Positions 9,593-20,615 of a stretch of 64,000 bases of DNA are shown here, one piece after another. The stretch spans positions 142,056,832-142,120,831 of the forward strand of contig NC_134710.1 in NCBI RefSeq assembly GCF_043290135.1, written 5' to 3'. The notes under the pieces are model-generated. The model was given only the letters and a program-made list of their open reading frames with translations, was not told the DNA's origin and searched no databases. Within the stretch, counting starts at the first letter, position 1. Each line of letters starts with the position of its first letter. This DNA comes from Rhipicephalus microplus. Lineage: Eukaryota; Arthropoda; Arachnida; Ixodida; Ixodidae. The position numbers were made by a program, and so were the translations under genes.

Positions 9593-10338
9593 CTGATTGC
9601 TACTTTTGGTGTTGTTTCAGTACAGATGAAATGTACACAATAAATAATTCCAACCCTCATACCCAGTTTGCAGTTTTGAAATGTTAATTTAATTGGGGTA
9701 TGAGGTGCAAATAACAAATTAATTGTATGCCAATCTTTATAAAAAAATTTTCAATGTTGAAAATGAAACCGATTTAAATAAACTTTGCTCACTGCATTCC
9801 TCTTTTTTGGTGACAGTGTGTTGGTTTTTGTGATAATCAGAAGCATCTAAGGATAATTTTCAAAAAAGTAAAACAAACTTCTTTTAAAAAACTATCATGG
9901 ATGGGGCAGTGATTAAAAATAGATTTGAATTCATATTATACTTTATTGATTTTCATGAGGCTTACCTGAACCCAACATCACTGTAAATTTTATTCTCACA
10001 GGGCACTTAGGTCAGATCTCTCACACTTTGAGCTCTGAGAAATGTAAGCATGGGTCATGGTGTTTGTACTTCGTGTTAAAAAACAAGAATAACACCGGCT
10101 ATCTGTATTGGCACTTTGCAATTGCAACTTCTCTCTTAAAAGGTGTAAAATGAGAGAGATAGTTCAAAATTCAGGTTATCCGTTGCTGTTAAGGGGGGAC
10201 ACAGGTCTTAGAAGGCCAAAAATCGCAAAAAAATCGACTTTTTGAAGCTTACATTTTCGGAATCTGTACCTAATTTTCGCACCTTTCGGAGAAGTTTCTA
10301 GCTTCTCGCATCATTATTTCTGGCGCAAAATCAATTTA

Positions 10339-11240
10339 CCGTATATACTCGCGTAATCCTCGCACTCACATAATTCTCGAACCCCCTACATCGCCCCCAA
10401 AAAAATACGATTTTTTTTTTCTCGAGTAATTATCACACCCCCGAAAACTGCCGCAATAAAGTCGTCTGTTCAATCCAGCCCCATGATGATAGCGCGCCAT
10501 CTGGCGCCATCTCTTAAGCATCAAGCGTACTATTGCACGGAGATTCAATCCAATCCAAGCCAAGCCGAAGTGGCCAGTGCACGTTGCAGCATGTTTTGTT
10601 AGTTGTGTCGGTAATCTTGGCACGTTATGAGGCGATACTGAAGCTACAGGGCTGCTTCAAGTTGCAAGTGATGGATCATGCACTAAACAACAGCAACAGG
10701 GCCGCCGGTAGGCCCTTCGGAGCGTACGAGTTTTGTGTTCGCTACTGGTGACGGCAGCTGAAAGCCACCAAGACACGTTGGGTCTGCCGTGTGCCTAAAA
10801 CTGGGATTGATGGTAAACTTTATTTCTTCAGAAGGAAACTGCGGACGATTCTGTTAAATAGCCATCAGCCCAATGCTGACGTCCAACGCTTACCTTTTGA
10901 GGGCTTCTGTCCAGCCACGAACGCTACCGCTACGCCCGCAACGCCCACAAGCTTTGCGTGTGGTATTCTAATTCTCGACTATTTGCTTCCACCTTTTGTG
11001 TCTGAAATAAATCTTGTCTTGTGTTAAACCTCTGCTTTTATTGTTGAGGTAAGTTATAATTAGTACTTCTTAAAGCTTGCAGTAAGTTGCTGGTGTGAGA
11101 ATCCTGATTTGCGGCCACCTCGTTTTCTTTTTCGCTCTCTGCGTTTTCGTAGAAAGTTTTCCTCGCGTAATTCTCGCACCCCCCAACTTTGCATTGGTTT
11201 TCCGGCAAAAAAAGTGCGAGGATTATGCGAGTAAATACGA
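10339..11240. mobile_element. nested 0.9-kb TIR element of the CCGTATATACTCGC family
   Basis: The left end CCGTATATACTCGCGTAATC and the reverse complement of the right end, TCGTATTTACTCGCATAATC, match over about 26 bp including CTCGCAC. TA flanks each side (10337-10338 and 11241-11242). These are the ends seen at 4268-5743. Unlike that copy, this one keeps a transposase N-terminal remnant. Inserted in the TTAA-flanked element, so it is the younger of the two. Confidence 0.75.
10617..10830 (+). pseudogene. pogo-type helix-turn-helix remnant
   Basis: The frame reads ARYEAILKLQGCFKLQVMDH, ALNNSNRAAGRPFGAYEFCV and RYW before a stop, then KATK and PKTGIDGKLYFF after it. The order FKL.v.dyAl...NraAgr.Fgv.e..vr.W is that of the N-terminal DNA-binding domain in Tigger/pogo transposases. 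No DDE domain follows, and the surrounding element is too short to have held one. Confidence 0.6.
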
Positions 11241-11562
11241 TATAACATCCCTGTGAGATGAATGTGAGCGCAAATTGACGCTAAAATCGCGGTTTTTTCG
11301 CGCGGAACTGTTGCCAATACACACGAGCTATCGTGTTCATTTTGGTCTCGTTTGGAAGAATCGTTTTTCATCTTCAATTTCCCCCCACTGCTTGCTCGCC
11401 TTGCTCATTTGCTTTTATCAAAAACGTGTCATGAAGAAGCACTATCGCGCGATTCTATTGGCTGCTTAGGGCACGTGACAAAACCTAGGCATCCGATTTG
11501 CCAAGTGGCGTTTCTGGCGTCTGCTTCCCCACCGTGACGTACACGGACATGCGCCATTTTGT

Positions 11563-11938
11563 CATGGTGCTACTGACTACCTGCGGCAGTAAAGAAGTTT
11601 TGTGCTACTGTAACTTGTGAAGCGGGTGTGGCAATTGTTCGTTCGCTGTGAACTTTAGAATGAGCCCCGGTATAAGGACAACGAGGATAACGAACTTGAC
11701 GCAGTCAACGGCGGTCGCCGAGTTATCGGTGTAGGCCTAACTCACTTGTCATGGTGCTACTAACTAGCTGCGGCAGTAAAGAAGTTCCGTGCTACTGTAA
11801 CTTGTGAAGCGGGTGTGGCGATCGTTTGTTTGCTGTGAACTTTAGAATGAGCCCCGCTATAACTCAGGACAACAAGGATAACGAACTTGACGCAGTCAAC
11901 GGCGGTCGCCAAGTCACCGGTGTAGGCCTAACTCACGT
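11563..11938 (+). repeat. two-copy tandem repeat, 187-bp period
   Basis: CATGGTGCTACT begins copies at 11563 and 11750. Shared blocks include CTGCGGCAGTAAAGAAGTT, GAACTTTAGAATGAGCCCC and AACGAACTTGACGCAGTCAA, plus GTGTAGGCCTAACTCAC at each end. The copies differ by small indels and substitutions. It lies in the 5' part of the TTAA-flanked element. Confidence 0.8.
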
Positions 11939-12406
11939 ACGAGCCTGTTGGTTGTCGACAACACTACTGAGAACGGCTGTGTTTTGCAGCCTCATCAGTT
12001 AGAGGACGGCAAGTAAAACGCAGAAGTGAAGCCACAAGAGATATCAATCTTTGTACTGATGGAACGGAAGTGCAGTCTTATCGCTAAACGCGCCGATGCC
12101 GAGGTTCTCCCCGCCTGACGAAAGGACTGTGAACTGCGCGACGGGTCGTCAGAGTGGAGTACACCGCGCATCGACGAGCAACAAAGTCAATGTGTTCGCG
12201 GTGAACGTGCTCGCTGCCCCCGCAATGGAGGCTACTGGCAATAGGTAGACTGCTTTTAACGACATGTTCGCAAAGTTGTCGCGACCTCCGCTCGAAAATG
12301 CGGCAGTCTTACGTGAAAAGGAAACTAACACCTCGGCACTCGTGTAGCCTAGAAATTGATGAGCGAGGGAGCAACTTTGGCTCATGACATTTTTGGGTAA
12401 CTCATT

Positions 12407-12616
12407 CTGGACAAGCCGGAAAACATCGCCGTGTTATTCGACGGATCGCGGATGACGCATGCAAATTTGTCGCACATCGCCGTCAGTACAGTCACCGAAC
12501 TGATAAGCGGCCTCGCGGCAGACGAGCACACGGCGACAACTTGCTACAGCACTAGAAGAAATGACACGCTCGTGCAAACAATCAGTCCTATTACATTCCC
12601 GGTGCATATTAACTGA
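12407..12616 (+). pseudogene. MULE/Kolobok-like transposase fragment
   Basis: Reads ILDKPENIAVLFDGSRMTHA then NLSHIAVSTVTELISGLAAD before losing similarity. A phrase of the form v.fDGsWmtRGH.shig.g.viel.tGlvldy is familiar from animal proteins with a Mutator-like transposase domain, and the first aspartate of the DDE triad lies in the DG motif. Here W and R-G of that phrase are replaced, and the region upstream has several stops, so it is inactive. The family match is from memory and by eye. Confidence 0.4.
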
Positions 12617-13661
12617 CTAAAAGTATGTATGCCATGATATATTTTCCTCGGAACGGCGAAATAAAGTTTTAATAGCATTATTCTCGAAGCACAGATTTTG
12701 ACAACTTTCTTTTGCTTGTTCGGTAAAAGTGCACCTAGGACAGCTAGAGCAGTAATTGTTTTTGCACAATGTAGCTAAATGTGCACAAAAAACAATGCTG
12801 GGAGCTTATTTTAATGGGCAGCTTCATTTTTTTGTTAATAAAAAAATTTCTGTATTTGGTTACATGCAAAGAACTTTACTGTGATGTAATTCGAAAAGTA
12901 CTCGTTCAATTTTCAATCAGCTTGCAGCATTGCACTCCTTAGGCTTTTTAGCATTCATGTATATGTCAATGGCTATGTAATTCTAAGTACATACATTTTT
13001 GTAGTTAAAAATGTTAAAGTTCTTTCTTTTCTTCCATTTCTCAAAATGGCAATTTTGTACACCCTGTATGAAAATTACTGAAATATATCAGAAACCATTA
13101 CAGATAGCAGAATCTTTTTTTTACAGCATGAAGCTATACGTTTGGAGCACCCAACATAGGAAGCAGATTTTTATTTGTCTTGATGGAAGTTTTTTAAACT
13201 AGTCTTTTGTGTGACCACACAATGGCCACATTCAGAGCTGTAAAGTTTAGTGTACTGTGAAGTAAGTAATAATGACCCAATCAAAAAGTGCTTCCTATGT
13301 TGTATGTCTTATGCTTGCTACTGTCAATCCCTATGTCATTTATAAATTTTTGACGAATGGGTATTTTTCTATTGTGGTAAGAACAATAAAAATTGTTATC
13401 TTGAATATTTAATTAACTAATGAAGCTACAGAAAAAATAACTACATTTTTAGAATCAGGAGAACAAACTAAGTAAGCATGCCAACCTTTGTCACATTTGG
13501 TTAAAAAGTAAATGAGAGAGCCCAAAGACCCATGTCCCCCCTTAATTTCCTTTGAGGCTTGTCATGCTCAATTGGTTGTGGAGTTTGCACTTATTTACAC
13601 CTACTTTCTGGTGTTTGTACGTGTATACTGTCTGATTGAAGTGAACATTTGTGTTTTGTAG

Positions 13662-13797
13662 GCAGCAGTATGGAGACACAAAATCTGGTTCTACGACGGA
13701 TCTACCCTTCTCTGTTGGCACTTTGTGCCTTCATGGCATTCATGGTGTTTCAAGTGCGCCAGTTCTGTCGACTATATGAGCACATCAAGAATGATAA
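13662..13797 (+). CDS. MARCHF6: MARCHF6/TEB4, penultimate coding exon
   Basis: After the acceptor GTGTTTTGTAG the exon reads (G)SSMETQNLVLRRIYPSL, then a hydrophobic span LLALCAFMAFMVFQV and RQFCRLYEHIKNDK. It corresponds to the last transmembrane helix of MARCHF6 and the start of its conserved C-terminal tail (MQNLV.RRIYP, RLYEHIKNDKYLVG). It enters in phase 1 and leaves in phase 2 at AA/GTAAGTAA. The in-frame join to 14112 gives DKYLVGRRLVNYE, a highly conserved sequence in this family. The C-terminal element of Doa10/MARCHF6 is known to be needed for ligase activity. Confidence 0.88.
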
Positions 13798-14111
13798 GTA
13801 AGTAAAAATGATAATAAAGCACTTTTGCAATAGTTTGCCTGTACAAAATTTTGTTTAAATTTCAAAGTTCAATGAAATGCTGATTTATAGGGTGTAAATT
13901 TCTACTTGCTTTAACCTTCCCCTGAATATGTCAAGCATTACTTTTAGTATACATATAAAGTAGTTGAAGGTGGTCAGCACGTGTGTTGCGTTAAAGCTTT
14001 ATCCTACAAGGTTTTCTGTTTGCACGATGCTGGGATTTTGAAATGAAATGGTAACTTGTGGGGTTGTGTAGTTGTGGCTGTACTTATGTGTGTGTTGTTC
14101 TGGCTACACAG

Positions 14112-14202
14112 GTACCTTGTAGGCCGGCGACTAGTCAACTATGAGCACAGGAGGCCGGCATCGAGCTTTGCAACGACATCTCAGCTGACAGCTTCCTCTT
14201 AG
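14112..14202 (+). CDS. MARCHF6: MARCHF6/TEB4, last coding exon
   Basis: After CTGGCTACACAG the exon encodes (K)YLVGRRLVNYEHRRPASS then FATTSQLTASS and TAG (14200-14202). YLVG.RLVNYE is the hallmark C-terminal element of MARCHF6/Doa10 ligases; the last ~19 residues are not conserved, as in other species. The preceding intron is 314 bp (13798-14111) and holds nothing else. This exon sets the orientation and the 3' end of the only confident host gene here. Confidence 0.9.
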
Positions 14203-15720
14203 GACTTGCTGGCCCATGTGTACATAGATGTCTCACGCACTGGACTTTTCTGATGTGGTAGTGCGTTTGTGCCCAAGTTGGATGGATCCTGGCTTCTTGG
14301 CGCTACCAAAAGCTTCCCTGTCTGTCAGAACTGCATTTCTCTTTTTGTATAGTAGACATATTAAAAAGGCTAGGCTGGCTTCTCCGATGGCACTGGCTGA
14401 ACCAGTGATGAAAGGCTGCTTTGTGAGAGGAGTGATATACTACAGACGTTAAGGCACCCTAAGGGTTACTTCTGCAAGTTAATGGTTATGGTGTGGGTTA
14501 TGGGTTATCTTACCATGAAAGGTTGGCACATTGTCAACGCATGGCTGGCCTGTTGGTTGCAGAGAAGGATTTTCCCTTTAAACGGAAGTGATTGCCCATG
14601 ATTGAACACCAGCCATACTGTCAGTAAGGATTATCTAGATGGTACCAGCTCTGTAAGTGCCCTCTAAAAACTGCTGGTTCAGACCACATTGCTGGGAGAA
14701 GCTCTTGCCACAAAGGTTTCACTGTGGAGTTAAGGAAAAGATCAGGTTGGCAAGTGCAAACTTTGTGTGCAAGTGTTTTTCACAAGTGCTTGCAACCAAA
14801 GGTGATTCTACAGTTTTGTGAGTGAAGTGGAATACTATGTACAGGGCAGAAAGTGTTCATTCAAGCTGTTGCATGTTCTTCTATTGTATGAAAATAGGTG
14901 GGATACCAGAGTAGCTTTTTTCTTTTCTCAACTGCATCTATGATAAAGTGTGGCTATGTTTTTTTGGTATTCTTGGATGCTTAAGCTCTGTATGTGGCAA
15001 TTTTGCAGTTCTGAAATATATCTTAAATCACTTGTATGTAATAATGAGTGATGTGTGATAAAGCACTTGGCAGATATTTTTCATTTTTATTATTAGCATG
15101 GGGCAATTTGGCACTTTTTTGTTTTTGTAGCTTAACTTTCCACATTGTTGTTGAAATTTTCTCTGTAACCTTATAAGAACTGGGCTTGCTTTGAACGAAC
15201 ATAGCTGTATGTCCTCTGTGTAGAGCCTTCTGGTGATGTTGTACCTTTTGTTGTAGACCCCACATTCCAAATACTAATCATGCAAGCTTTGTACAGACTT
15301 AAGCTTGTTTGCTCAGAAGTTAGTGAGAGTTTATATCACAAATTTGAAATGGATTTGAATTCTGCTCTTTTATTTGTTTCCAAACTGTACGAAAGTGAGC
15401 TCTGTTTTTTTTTTGTATAGGTTGCATAGGGGCTGCAGTTACTACTGCAGATTGTACATTATGTTGAAAAGACTGCTTGATTTTGTTTCACAATAAAATG
15501 TCAAACGGCATTGCATTCATTACAAAATGTAAAAAAAAAGAAAGTTGTGTATATTATGGCTTTGTTAGCTGAAATTTTATGTCTGATGTGACTGGCTGGT
15601 GGACCTTGAATGTAAGGGCTTGCTTTCCCATCTGTGGAGAAACATCTTTGGTTGTCTTAGAGTCATTAAGGTGGTGAAGTTCAGGTGGCATATTTAGGCC
15701 AATAAAAGCTGAAAGGTGAA
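14203..15720 (+). other. MARCHF6: MARCHF6 3' UTR with candidate polyadenylation sites
   Basis: Non-coding sequence after the stop. An AATAAA at 15492-15497 is the likely main signal, giving a 3' UTR of about 1.3 kb. A second AATAAA at 15701-15706 could extend it. Short ORFs inside (for example 14228-14452) show no family features and are taken as UTR noise. Confidence 0.6.
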
Positions 15721-16325
15721 ATTATTTTCGAAAACAAATGTGTATTCCTGACTCATTGATTTATACTCTTGGCTATTGTGATGCTCATGCACATGATCAT
15801 ATGTATTATTGAAATTACTACTTTTGAAATTTTATAAGGGTGTTATTGTTTGATGTAGTCCTCATGTGTAAAACAATTGGCCATTGTTTGGGTACATGCA
15901 GTTTCATACAATAATACCTAGAGGGGAATCCGGTGCTAGTGTCTATGTGGGCTCCTTCAGCGGTGCTTGTAGCCCCATGTGAATTATGGGAAGTACATGC
16001 TTCGGATTTGCTTCGAATGGATCACATTGGTGAGATTCGCGACACTTGTTTGCCGAGTGTAAAACAAAGTGATATGAAGTTATATCTATTTCAAGCGTGC
16101 TTCATTCTTTTGTACTCAAATGTTATTGCAAGAAGTTTTCGTGATTTTTAGCTAGAAGTGAAACCCAGAGAAATTTAACCACCAGGGTATTCGTTACTCT
16201 GCCATTGCATTCCAAAATCGGCATTAAGATATTATAAATTACTCTTTACAACACCGGAAGACAAGCATGCTTGCTTTTCCCTCGAAAGTACGCATTATCT
16301 ATTTATTGAAATAGCAGTACACTCA
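15721..16325. other. intergenic, no gene recognised
   Basis: AT-rich intergenic sequence. A moderately GC-rich part around 15920-16140 begins GGAATCCGGTGCTAGTGTCT and looks like a dispersed repeat; I could not place it in a family. Confidence 0.35.
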
Positions 16326-16492
16326 CGGCTGCGGCGGCCGCATTTCCAATGGAGACGGAAATGTTGTAGGCCCGTGTGCTCAGATTTGGGTGCACGTTAA
16401 AAACCCCAAGTGGTCGCAGTTTCCGGAGCCCTCCACTACGGCGTCTCTCATAATCATATGGTGATTTTGGGACGTTAAACCCCACATATCAA
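16326..16492 (+). mobile_element. 5'-truncated SINE (common family)
   Basis: Begins at CGGCTGCGGCGGCCGCATTT, lacking the tRNA head, and continues through CCCGTGTGCTCAGATTTGGG, CCCTCCACTACGGCGTCTCT and CATAATCATATGGTGATTTT to CCCCACATATCAATC. These are the body words of the full-length copy at 62431-62658 (opposite strand). Confidence 0.8.
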
Positions 16493-17678
16493 TCGGGAAT
16501 AGCAGTAGAGTATCAAGTGAAAAACACTCGACGCTTTTTTTTCTGCGATGCTAGGTGCATCTGTCCAAGTGGTCTGCCCCCAACGCTCCTCCGAGTTTGT
16601 TTTGAAGTCGAGTCGGAAGAGCGTGACTGTGCATCTACATAGCTTCGGCGTCGTTTTGCGGTCGATTTGAACGAGTTCAGGCAACGCGCGCTTGTGAAAA
16701 TACATGACCTCAATGCAATATCCTGCACTGGCATGAGACGCTACATCTAGGCACAGCAGTGAGTGGACGACTCTTTTGTTTAAACTGTCAAATATAACTC
16801 TTAAAGCTCCAACAATGCAGCAAATCAAGAGACCTAGTTGTCTTCAGCCTCTTGGAATAACTAAGACACTGCTTCAGCACTTTTCACCACACTACACTAC
16901 TCGCATTGCATGAAGAACGAAACTGAAACCATAGAAAAAGATCACTAGATAGTTTGCTAGCTACTCTATTCAATTCGAAGCCTGTACTTTCCATAATTTC
17001 CATGGGGGTGCATGACCCCAGCGCCAGATTCCTCTCTAGGTATTGCATGTGTGGGTATTGAGGCATATAAATACAGTCAATCAATATATACTATCGGTCG
17101 CGTGGTGTCCATAAGGTAACGCCTGGAAACTAAATTTTCATCTTTAGATGTTCTCAGTTCCTACAGCTCAGAATTTCTCCGTTTTATTTCTTTCATGTAG
17201 ATAACTGGCATTTAATACTGTTTTTGCTATGTGTACTGGCACCTGGTTCACGTTAAATGTTGACATCGGAGCATTTCAGTGCTCACGTTTGGCATGTGTT
17301 GCCAACCACCTCTGCGCAAGAAGGCGGAACAGTGCGCGTCCTGGAGTTCCTGAGTAGTCGTGGCGCCCTGTGTTTTGAGAGTCTTGCAGAAACATGTAAT
17401 GCGCACTCTCTGCATAGGCCTACGTCACAAGATTTTTTAAAAACAAAATTGGCGACATAAGAACGCTGTTTCAAGGGCGTTCGGTGACAATTCGTGGGCA
17501 GGCATTGGCTACTCCGGAATCGCTGCTAGTACCTCGCTTCAAGGCAGCACGACATGTATATAGAAAGGTAATTCCTAAGGACATCCAAACATCATCCTAT
17601 TTGGAAGTTCGGAACCTCCAAAGGAGGTCCCGCACAAGACGAAAAAGCATTCCAAGTGACACGATACAGATCTTTTTG
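16493..17678. other. no gene recognised; some GC-rich islands
   Basis: Stretches at 16540-16740 and 17260-17430 are richer in GC than their surroundings and open in one frame on the - strand, but translate to nothing I recognise and have no convincing splice pattern. They could be transposon or promoter debris. Confidence 0.35.
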
Positions 17679-17907
17679 GCCCCGTCACGGTGTTCTAATG
17701 GCTAAGGTACTCGGCTGCTGACACGCAGGTCGCGCAATTGAAATGCAGCTGCAGCGGCTACATTTGCGTTGATGAAAATGCTGTAGGTCCATGTGCTGAG
17801 ATTTGGGTGCATCTTAAAGAACCACAGGTGGTCGAAATTTCCGGAGTCCTCCACCACGACGTCTCTCATAATCATATGGCGGTTTTGGGGAACCCCACAT
17901 ATCAATT
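17679..17907 (+). mobile_element. full-length tRNA-headed SINE, diverged
   Basis: GCCCCGTCACGGTGTTCTAA then TGGCTAAGGTACTCGGCTGC form a tRNA-like head with an A box; the B box is decayed (CGCGCAATTGAAATGCAG). The body follows the family order (TGTGCTGAGATTTGGGTGCA, CCACAGGTGGTCG, GTCCTCCACCACGACGTCTC, ATAATCATATGGCGG) to CCCCACATATCAATT. Confidence 0.75.
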
Positions 17908-18196
17908 AACACACTTTTGTGGGATGTAGCACACTGGAAGCATTTGGAATGTTAATGGTATTTTTCTCTCCAGGTTCACACTTCAAAAGAAACCAAGGAA
18001 CATGTATAAAACATATAGCGGCCAGCATAAATGATTTATTGCCTCACACTACTATCATGTCAAGAACTTGGTATTGTGAGCATGTAGTCTAAGGTGCACA
18101 ATTTCAAGTGGAGAGTATTTCATCTGGCATCCATCAACAAAGCTCGCAGAGGCAGCTAAGAACTACAAAAACAAAGCCTTCATGTATGCATCTCAT

Positions 18197-18372
18197 TTAA
18201 CACCCTCTAATTCCTCAAAAAGCAGCGCCCTCCGCTGCAATATTCCAGGTCTGACCGCCGCCTTGGTCAGTTGCTTTACATCCGCTGGAGACTGAGGGCC
18301 AAAGTGTGTTCATATGAGAGGTAGCTAGTGGCCAAGTACTGCACCAGGGTGGCCAATCCTGCTCTGGTGAGG
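18197..18372 (-). mobile_element. fragment of the RTE LINE 5' region
   Basis: In reverse complement it reads CCTCACCAGAGCAGGATTGG, then CACCCTGGTGCAGTACTTGG and on to GAATTAGAGGGTGTTA. This parallels 6736-6996 but lacks about 115 bp of the endonuclease start. It shows that the spacer is a recurrent unit. The tRNA-like head is absent here. Confidence 0.6.
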
Positions 18373-18679
18373 TAGAATTGCTCATACAAACAGGCATGAA
18401 AATGGTGAACAGGAGCATAGCATGACTATATTGTCTCGTGTCTGCTAAGACAGTAATTAACCTCATTCCAGTAGCCAAAGTGCCTGCTTTTACCTAATGC
18501 TTTACCAGCACTAGAATCAACTCAAGAATGCCAAATTTGGTAATAATGAGCATGACATCTGGGGCATGCTTTCAAACGCGGAAACTTCCAGCTGGCCTCC
18601 AACAGCAGGGCTCGTAGAACTGCGCACACTAACGCACAAAAATGGTGCACAACAAGGATGTAACATATGCCTTTGTTCT

Positions 18680-18697
18680 GTGTGTGTGTGTGTGTGG
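18680..18697. repeat. short (TG)n
   Basis: About eight TG units. The neighbouring 18373-18679 and 18698-18870 hold no recognised gene. Confidence 0.8.
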
Positions 18698-18957
18698 GTC
18701 AAGAGGTTCAAGGGACCGACAACCAATTTTATTGCAATAGCGATTATATGGACACTCTCGGCTGGATTTCGTCGCCGTCACTCACCGTATATATATGTAC
18801 ATATAGGGAAAGAAGTGTATACTTAAGGGCTCGTTCTGCCGAGTTTGACACAATATGAGATCTAACGGACAATAATGCCAAAGAAAGCATTGGGGAAGTT
18901 ATTAGACCGAATCTTAATGTAAATGTCAAGAAAGAAAAGTGGGTGAAAAGATAACTC

Positions 18958-19029
18958 GCCGTGAGCAGGAACCGAACCTGCGACCTTCGAATAACGCGTT
19001 CGATGCTCTACCACTGATCTACCACGGCA
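18958..19029 (-). repeat. tRNA-like sequence in the 430-bp repeat
   Basis: In reverse complement it begins GCCGTGGTAGATCAGTGGTA and ends CAGGTTCGGTTCCTGCTCAC; acceptor-, D- and T-arm-like segments are present. The anticodon loop reads CGCGTTA with G rather than T at position 33. It is embedded in a repeat, so I treat it as tRNA-derived and not as a working tRNA gene. Confidence 0.6.
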
Positions 19030-19274
19030 GATATCCCCCACCCCTTTATGGGTATATATGTGAATTTAAACATGGGAGTTGTCAGTCTCGTACTGGCAGA
19101 CTTGGTGCATTTAAGGTTGTATTCGAGGGACTATTGGTCAGCTGCCATCTCGTAATAAGATCACCTGCTACGGGACGCCAAACAGGCTCATAAAGAGTGT
19201 GTCACACTCGCCGCCATGGCTGCTGGTGGCGCTGACTGACAATGCCACTTTTACATTCACATGATGGGGGAATA

Positions 19275-19346
19275 GCCGTGGTAGCTCAGTGGTAGAGCAT
19301 CGAACGCATTATTCAAAGGTCGCAGGTTCGGTTCTTGCCCACGACA
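19275..19346 (+). repeat. tRNA-like sequence in the 430-bp repeat
   Basis: GCCGTGGTAGCTCAGTGGTA opens it and CAGGTTCGGTTCTTGCCCAC closes it, with a good A box and B box. Anticodon-arm mismatches (CGAACGCATTATTCAAAG) and the repeat setting argue against a functional tRNA. Confidence 0.6.
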
Positions 19347-19703
19347 AGTCATCTTTTCACCCACTTTTCTTTCTTGAAATTTACATTAAAATACGGTCTA
19401 ATAACTTCCCCTATACTTTCCTTGGCATTATTGTCTATTAGATTTCATTAATATTCTGTCAACATCGCAAAACAAGCCCGTAAGTATACACTTCTTTCTT
19501 TATCCATTAACGAGGATCTCGTACTGGCATACTTGGTGACTTTAGATTGTATACGAGGGACTATTGGTCAGCAGCCATCTCGTAATAAATTCACCAGCTA
19601 CGTGACGCCAAACAGGCCCATAAAGAGTGTGTCACACTCGCCGCCATGGCTGCTGGTGGCGCTGACTGACAATCCCACATTTAAATTCACATGGTCGGGG
19701 ATA

Positions 19704-19778
19704 GCTGCCATGGCAGCTCAGTGGTAGAGCATTGAACGCGTTATTCGAAGGTCACAGGTTCGGTTCCTGCCCACGGCA
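19704..19778 (+). repeat. tRNA-like sequence in the 430-bp repeat
   Basis: GCTGCCATGGCAGCTCAGTG opens it and CAGGTTCGGTTCCTGCCCAC closes it. It is the same unit as 19275-19346, with a small insertion near the start. Confidence 0.6.
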
Positions 19779-19877
19779 AGTTATCTTTTCAACCAATTTT
19801 CTTTCTTGACATTTATATTGCAATTTGGTCTAATATTAAACTTCCCCTATACTTTCCTCGGCATTATTGTCTGTTAT

Positions 19878-20056
<179 letters not shown>

Positions 20057-20615
20057 CATTGATACGTGTGTACTGGTGGACCAAAAGGACGATAAGGGGA
20101 TTTGGCGGACACCAGGTAGTGGAGCTCTGGCTGATCGAAAAAAAAGAAGGCGATCTTGCTGTTCGGCTGCTGAGAGTCGCTGTGACAACGTTTATCTGCC
20201 TTTGATTCGCGCTGTACCGCGACACTAGTGGAGGTGCTGGGGCGCAACCCTACCTAATGCTCCATACTCCCACTGGGAGCCGTTCATCTAGCTCGGACGC
20301 ATTGTCACCCATTGCAACTTCCGTGCACCGGTTCAGTCGGTGGCTGATAGGCCTCGCTCCAGAGTTCACTCCTTCCACGGAACCTCGCAAGTGCCGATTA
20401 CCTCTCCAAATGGCCAACGCCAGGCCGTGACCGGCGCCTCAAGGCCCCCCGCCAACACAGCCTTCACAGGTAACCATCTTTCAACCGCTGGTTCCCGATC
20501 ATTTAGTGGCGGCGCCCATGAAGACGTGGACGACTGGCTTGAGCACTATGAGCGTGTCGCCAAGATTAATCTGTGGCCTGAACAAGAAAAACTCTCACGC
20601 GCCTATTTCTACCTT

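Larger units (their letters stand above)
10193..13541. mobile_element. 3.35-kb TIR element flanked by TTAA
   Basis: The left end GGGGGGACACAGGTCTT and the reverse complement of the right end, GGGGGGACATGGGTCTT, are a 17-bp inverted repeat with two mismatches. TTAA flanks both sides (10189-10192 and 13542-13545). TTAA duplications are typical of the piggyBac and Kolobok superfamilies. The inside holds a nested TIR element (10339-11240), a 187-bp tandem duplication (11563-11938) and a decayed transposase-like stretch (12407-12616). That stretch resembles MULE/Kolobok-type proteins more than piggyBac, so Kolobok-like is my preferred reading. It lies entirely within the MARCHF6 intron. Confidence 0.65.
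6414..13661 (+). other. 7.2-kb MARCHF6 intron filled with transposons
   Basis: The interval between two in-phase MARCHF6 exons (donor phase 1, acceptor phase 1). It contains an AT microsatellite-like stretch (6455-6545), a tRNA-headed RTE LINE piece, a Tigger end, an intronic direct repeat, a diverged SINE, and a 3.35-kb TTAA-flanked DNA transposon. I saw no further coding exon in it. Stretches 7516-8230, 8431-8872, 9011-9384 and 9600-10188 are AT-rich with nothing recognisable. Confidence 0.65.

Noticed and set aside
16475..16828. 117-codon minus-strand ORF as a host gene
   Set aside because: It overlaps the end of a SINE, has no recognised domain and no convincing splice signals.
19275..19778. 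Functional tRNA genes
   Set aside because: A and B boxes are good, but position 33 is not T, the anticodon arm varies between copies, and the units lie in repeated DNA; they are tRNA-derived repeats.
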